Source: Flavobacteriales bacterium (GTDB taxonomy: Bacteria > Bacteroidota > Bacteroidia > Flavobacteriales_D > SKUL01). Taken from it: a stretch of 8,242 nt of DNA. Under the pieces are notes generated by a model. That model ran no database searches. It was not told the origin of the DNA and saw only the letters and a program-made list of their open reading frames with translations. A program made the translations under genes and the position numbers. Of the stretch, positions 6,830 to 8,242 are shown one piece after another. Location: the NCBI GenBank assembly GCA_007129985.1, contig SKUL01000011.1:1-8242 (forward strand), written 5' to 3'. Each line of letters opens with the position of its first letter. The stretch's first letter is position 1.

Positions 6830-6837
6830 CAAAGATA
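6830..6837 (-). promoter_or_regulatory. -7 promoter element (TATCTTTG) of ppk1-ppx
   Basis: An exact TAnnTTTG lies 16 bases before the ppk1 ATG. The nearest upstream minus-strand TTG (6866-6868) is 28 bases away, too far for a standard -33 box, so only the -7 part is well supported. Confidence 0.5.
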
Positions 6838-6997
6838 ACCGCCGCGTAAAACCGAATGCAGGTTTCAATGTTAAGAATTGTAAGGTTCCGGTTTCTTCGG
6901 CAAAAGCGGTCAGCATCACCAATAAGCAAATCAGAGACAGAAAATTTATGGTACAGAACGCTCATTTTTTCAACATCACTTAACATCTTGTTCAGAC

Positions 6998-7005
6998 TAC
7001 GTTTG
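6998..7005 (+). promoter_or_regulatory. Candidate -7 element (TACGTTTG) for the secreted protein gene
   Basis: TACGTTTG matches TAnnTTTG exactly and would give a leader of roughly 85-90 bases before the ATG at 7098. No -33 TTG sits at the right distance. A weaker alternative, GACTTTTG at 7074-7081, lacks the first T but would give a short leader like those of the other genes in the window. Confidence 0.3.
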
Positions 7006-7097
7006 CATTTCGTTCAGCATAAAACAACCCCTTGTTAAAGCCACTAAACCCCGACGATACGCGGCTTTTTCGCGACTTTTGCATCAGATTTTAGACC

Positions 7098-8242
7098 ATG
7101 AAAGTATCATCAGGGCTGCTTGCCTCACTCTATTTGCTCTTTTCTTTTGGTGCCTTTTCACAGGATTATTGTGTAACCATTGAAAGTATCATGGTGGATG
7201 CCTGCACATTGGGAGGAACCTGTCCTAATGAAGCCACACCTACGTGCAGCTGCGAGGGAAAGAACGAGATGTTTCGGTTCAGGGTTGGGGGTGACGACTT
7301 GAATGTTGCCGATTTAAACATCAACTGGCCCAACAACGCCTTTCAGGGAATTTGTCAAAATGCACTTACCGCTCAGAACACAGCCGACCTGAACGAACAA
7401 GTAGAAGCCTGCGGCTGGCTGGTAGAGCCTGAAGACGGCTTATTACCCGCTGGAGCTCAGGTGTTGGTGGTTACATCTGCCGATATGTGTATTCCGTCCA
7501 ACTCTTTTGCCAGCTTGAGTGATACCTTGATCATTCTCTATCAATGTCCTGGCAATTTTCAGGGGCATTTTGCCAATTTCGGCACCGGGCTTCGAACCAC
7601 CACCATCAGCTTTGGAGGCGGATGTAGCAGCACTGCCACCTACGACCGCAGTTTGCTGGTTACTCAGGCAGGGGTTCCCGGAGCTGAGGACGGTGCCACG
7701 GTTGATTTTGACCTCGATGGCAATCCTTTTTACCACAATCCGGGATGTAATGCGCCCGTGCCGGTTTCAACCGTATTCGCCGGAGACCCTGAGCAGGCCT
7801 GTCCCGGAGATGTGATTCAGGTGGGTGGCGTGGTTGATGGTCCTTTTACCGAATGGGAATGGAGTGGCGGTTCAGGGACTTTTGAGGACCCCACCTCCTT
7901 GAGCACCACCTATACCCTTGGGCCGGAGGATACGGAAACCTTTTTCCTGACCCTCAGCGCCACCGACTGCAATGGCGTAGTTACCGATCAACTTGAAGTG
8001 GTGATTATAGATGGTGTGGTACCCGTTATTTCGCCCGAAGGCCCGTTGGAGATTTGCCCCGGCGAGAGCATTGAACTCACCGCTTCAGGCATCGGAGGCT
8101 TTGTGTGGAATACCGGCGATGAGGGAAACACTTTAAGCGTAACTGAGCCGGGAACCTATACGGTAGTCCTGAGCGGTCCCTGTGGCCAGACCGAAGCATC
8201 CATTGAAGTAACCGAAGGCGATACTCCTGCTCTTGTTACCTC
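7098..8242 (+). CDS. Large secreted surface protein, gliding-motility / T9SS-cargo type, N-terminal part (3' truncated)
   Basis: The frame opens at ATG 7098 and stays open for 381 codons to the window edge, so the C-terminus is missing. Residues 1-21 (MKVSS, a hydrophobic core, then AFS before QDYC) are a signal peptide with likely cleavage before Q22. Residues about 22-218 form a Cys-rich module (12 Cys) with landmarks ENEMFRFRVG-like at 56-64, ADLNINWPNNAFQGICQNA (71-89), GLLPAGAQVLVVTSADMC (114-131) and TYDRSLLVTQ (181-190). I recognise this from memory as the N-terminal domain of many Bacteroidota proteins that end in a gliding-motility-associated C-terminal sorting domain. Two PKD/Ig-like repeats follow, about 225-305 and 312-374. 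The second has the common ICPGESIELTASG ... VWNTGD ... GTYTVVLSGPCG pattern. The protein is probably exported by the Sec and type IX systems to the cell surface, perhaps as an adhesin. The T9SS assignment is an inference, because the sorting domain is not in view. Confidence 0.88.
   Translation, partial: MKVSSGLLASLYLLFSFGAFSQDYCVTIESIMVDACTLGGTCPNEATPTCSCEGKNEMFRFRVGGDDLNVADLNINWPNNAFQGICQNALTAQNTADLNEQVEACGWLVEPEDGLLPAGAQVLVVTSADMCIPSNSFASLSDTLIILYQCPGNFQGHFANFGTGLRTTTISFGGGCSSTATYDRSLLVTQAGVPGAEDGATVDFDLDGNPFYHNPGCNAPVPVSTVFAGDPEQACPGDVIQVGGVVDGPFTEWEWSGGSGTFEDPTSLSTTYTLGPEDTETFFLTLSATDCNGVVTDQLEVVIIDGVVPVISPEGPLEICPGESIELTASGIGGFVWNTGDEGNTLSVTEPGTYTVVLSGPCGQTEASIEVTEGDTPALVT

Larger units (their letters stand above)
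6814..7097. other. Divergent intergenic region between ppk1 and the secreted protein gene
   Basis: This 284-base AT-richer stretch separates divergent genes. I see no credible gene in it: the short frames present lack family motifs and mostly overlap each other on opposite strands. It holds a -7 element for ppk1 (6830-6837), a candidate -7 element on the plus strand (6998-7005) and a small inverted repeat, AACAA-CCCC-TTGTT (7023-7036). It also has two AACATC repeats 10 bases apart (6972-6977 and 6982-6987). None of these is a recognised operator. Confidence 0.6.

Noticed and set aside
6856..7038. 60-codon frames on each strand in the ppk1 upstream region, considered as small genes
   Set aside because: They overlap each other on opposite strands, have no motif or start signals, and sit where promoters are expected.
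7443..7815. Short open frames on both strands within the secreted protein gene
   Set aside because: They overlap the continuous frame from 7098, which has a signal peptide and recognisable domains. They are shadows.
1..8242. Search for a defence, mobile or novel multi-gene system
   Set aside because: No transposase, integrase, toxin-antitoxin pair, nuclease/helicase cassette, CRISPR repeat or long direct repeats were seen. The genes are housekeeping or envelope genes with no cassette-like arrangement.

Overview
This window most likely comes from a Bacteroidota bacterium, perhaps of the Flavobacteriales or Saprospiria type. The evidence is a Bacteroidota-style Omp85 outer-membrane barrel, a large secreted protein with the N-terminal module and Ig-like repeats typical of gliding-motility / type IX secretion cargo, lipoproteins with short signal peptides, and repeated copies of the Bacteroidota -7 promoter element (TAnnTTTG) just upstream of genes. 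Base composition looks near half GC by eye. No tRNA, rRNA, CRISPR array, insertion sequence or integrase was seen.

Layout. Positions 1-1155 (+) hold the C-terminal part of an Omp85/BamA-TamA family barrel, cut by the left edge. It converges, with a 6-base gap, on a succinylglutamate desuccinylase/aspartoacylase-family zinc hydrolase (1162-2322, -). Upstream of that, on the same strand, is a predicted lipoprotein form of methionine sulfoxide reductase A (2430-3083, -). A 77-base divergent region separates msrA from an acidic lipoprotein of unknown function (3161-3820, +). That gene's stop overlaps the stop of an exopolyphosphatase gene, ppx (3817-4716, -). ppx lies 21 bases downstream of polyphosphate kinase ppk1 (4738-6813, -). 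A 284-base divergent intergenic region follows. The window ends inside a long secreted protein (7098 to beyond 8242, +) that has no stop codon in view.

How the genes work together. ppk1 and ppx form a classical polyphosphate synthesis/degradation pair, probably co-transcribed. MsrA repairs oxidised methionine and, if the signal peptide is real, acts in the cell envelope. The Omp85 barrel, the two lipoproteins and the secreted protein are all envelope or surface components. No link between the AstE-like hydrolase and arginine catabolism is visible locally.

The window is mostly ordinary chromosomal housekeeping. The points most worth a second look are the start of the AstE-like gene (a good ATG-ATG start in the wrong frame, suggesting a one-base indel, a leader peptide or a TTG start), a TTG start for ppx, a recurring TATCTTTG element with very short leaders, and the unfinished surface protein at the right edge. 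I found no convincing new multi-gene system.
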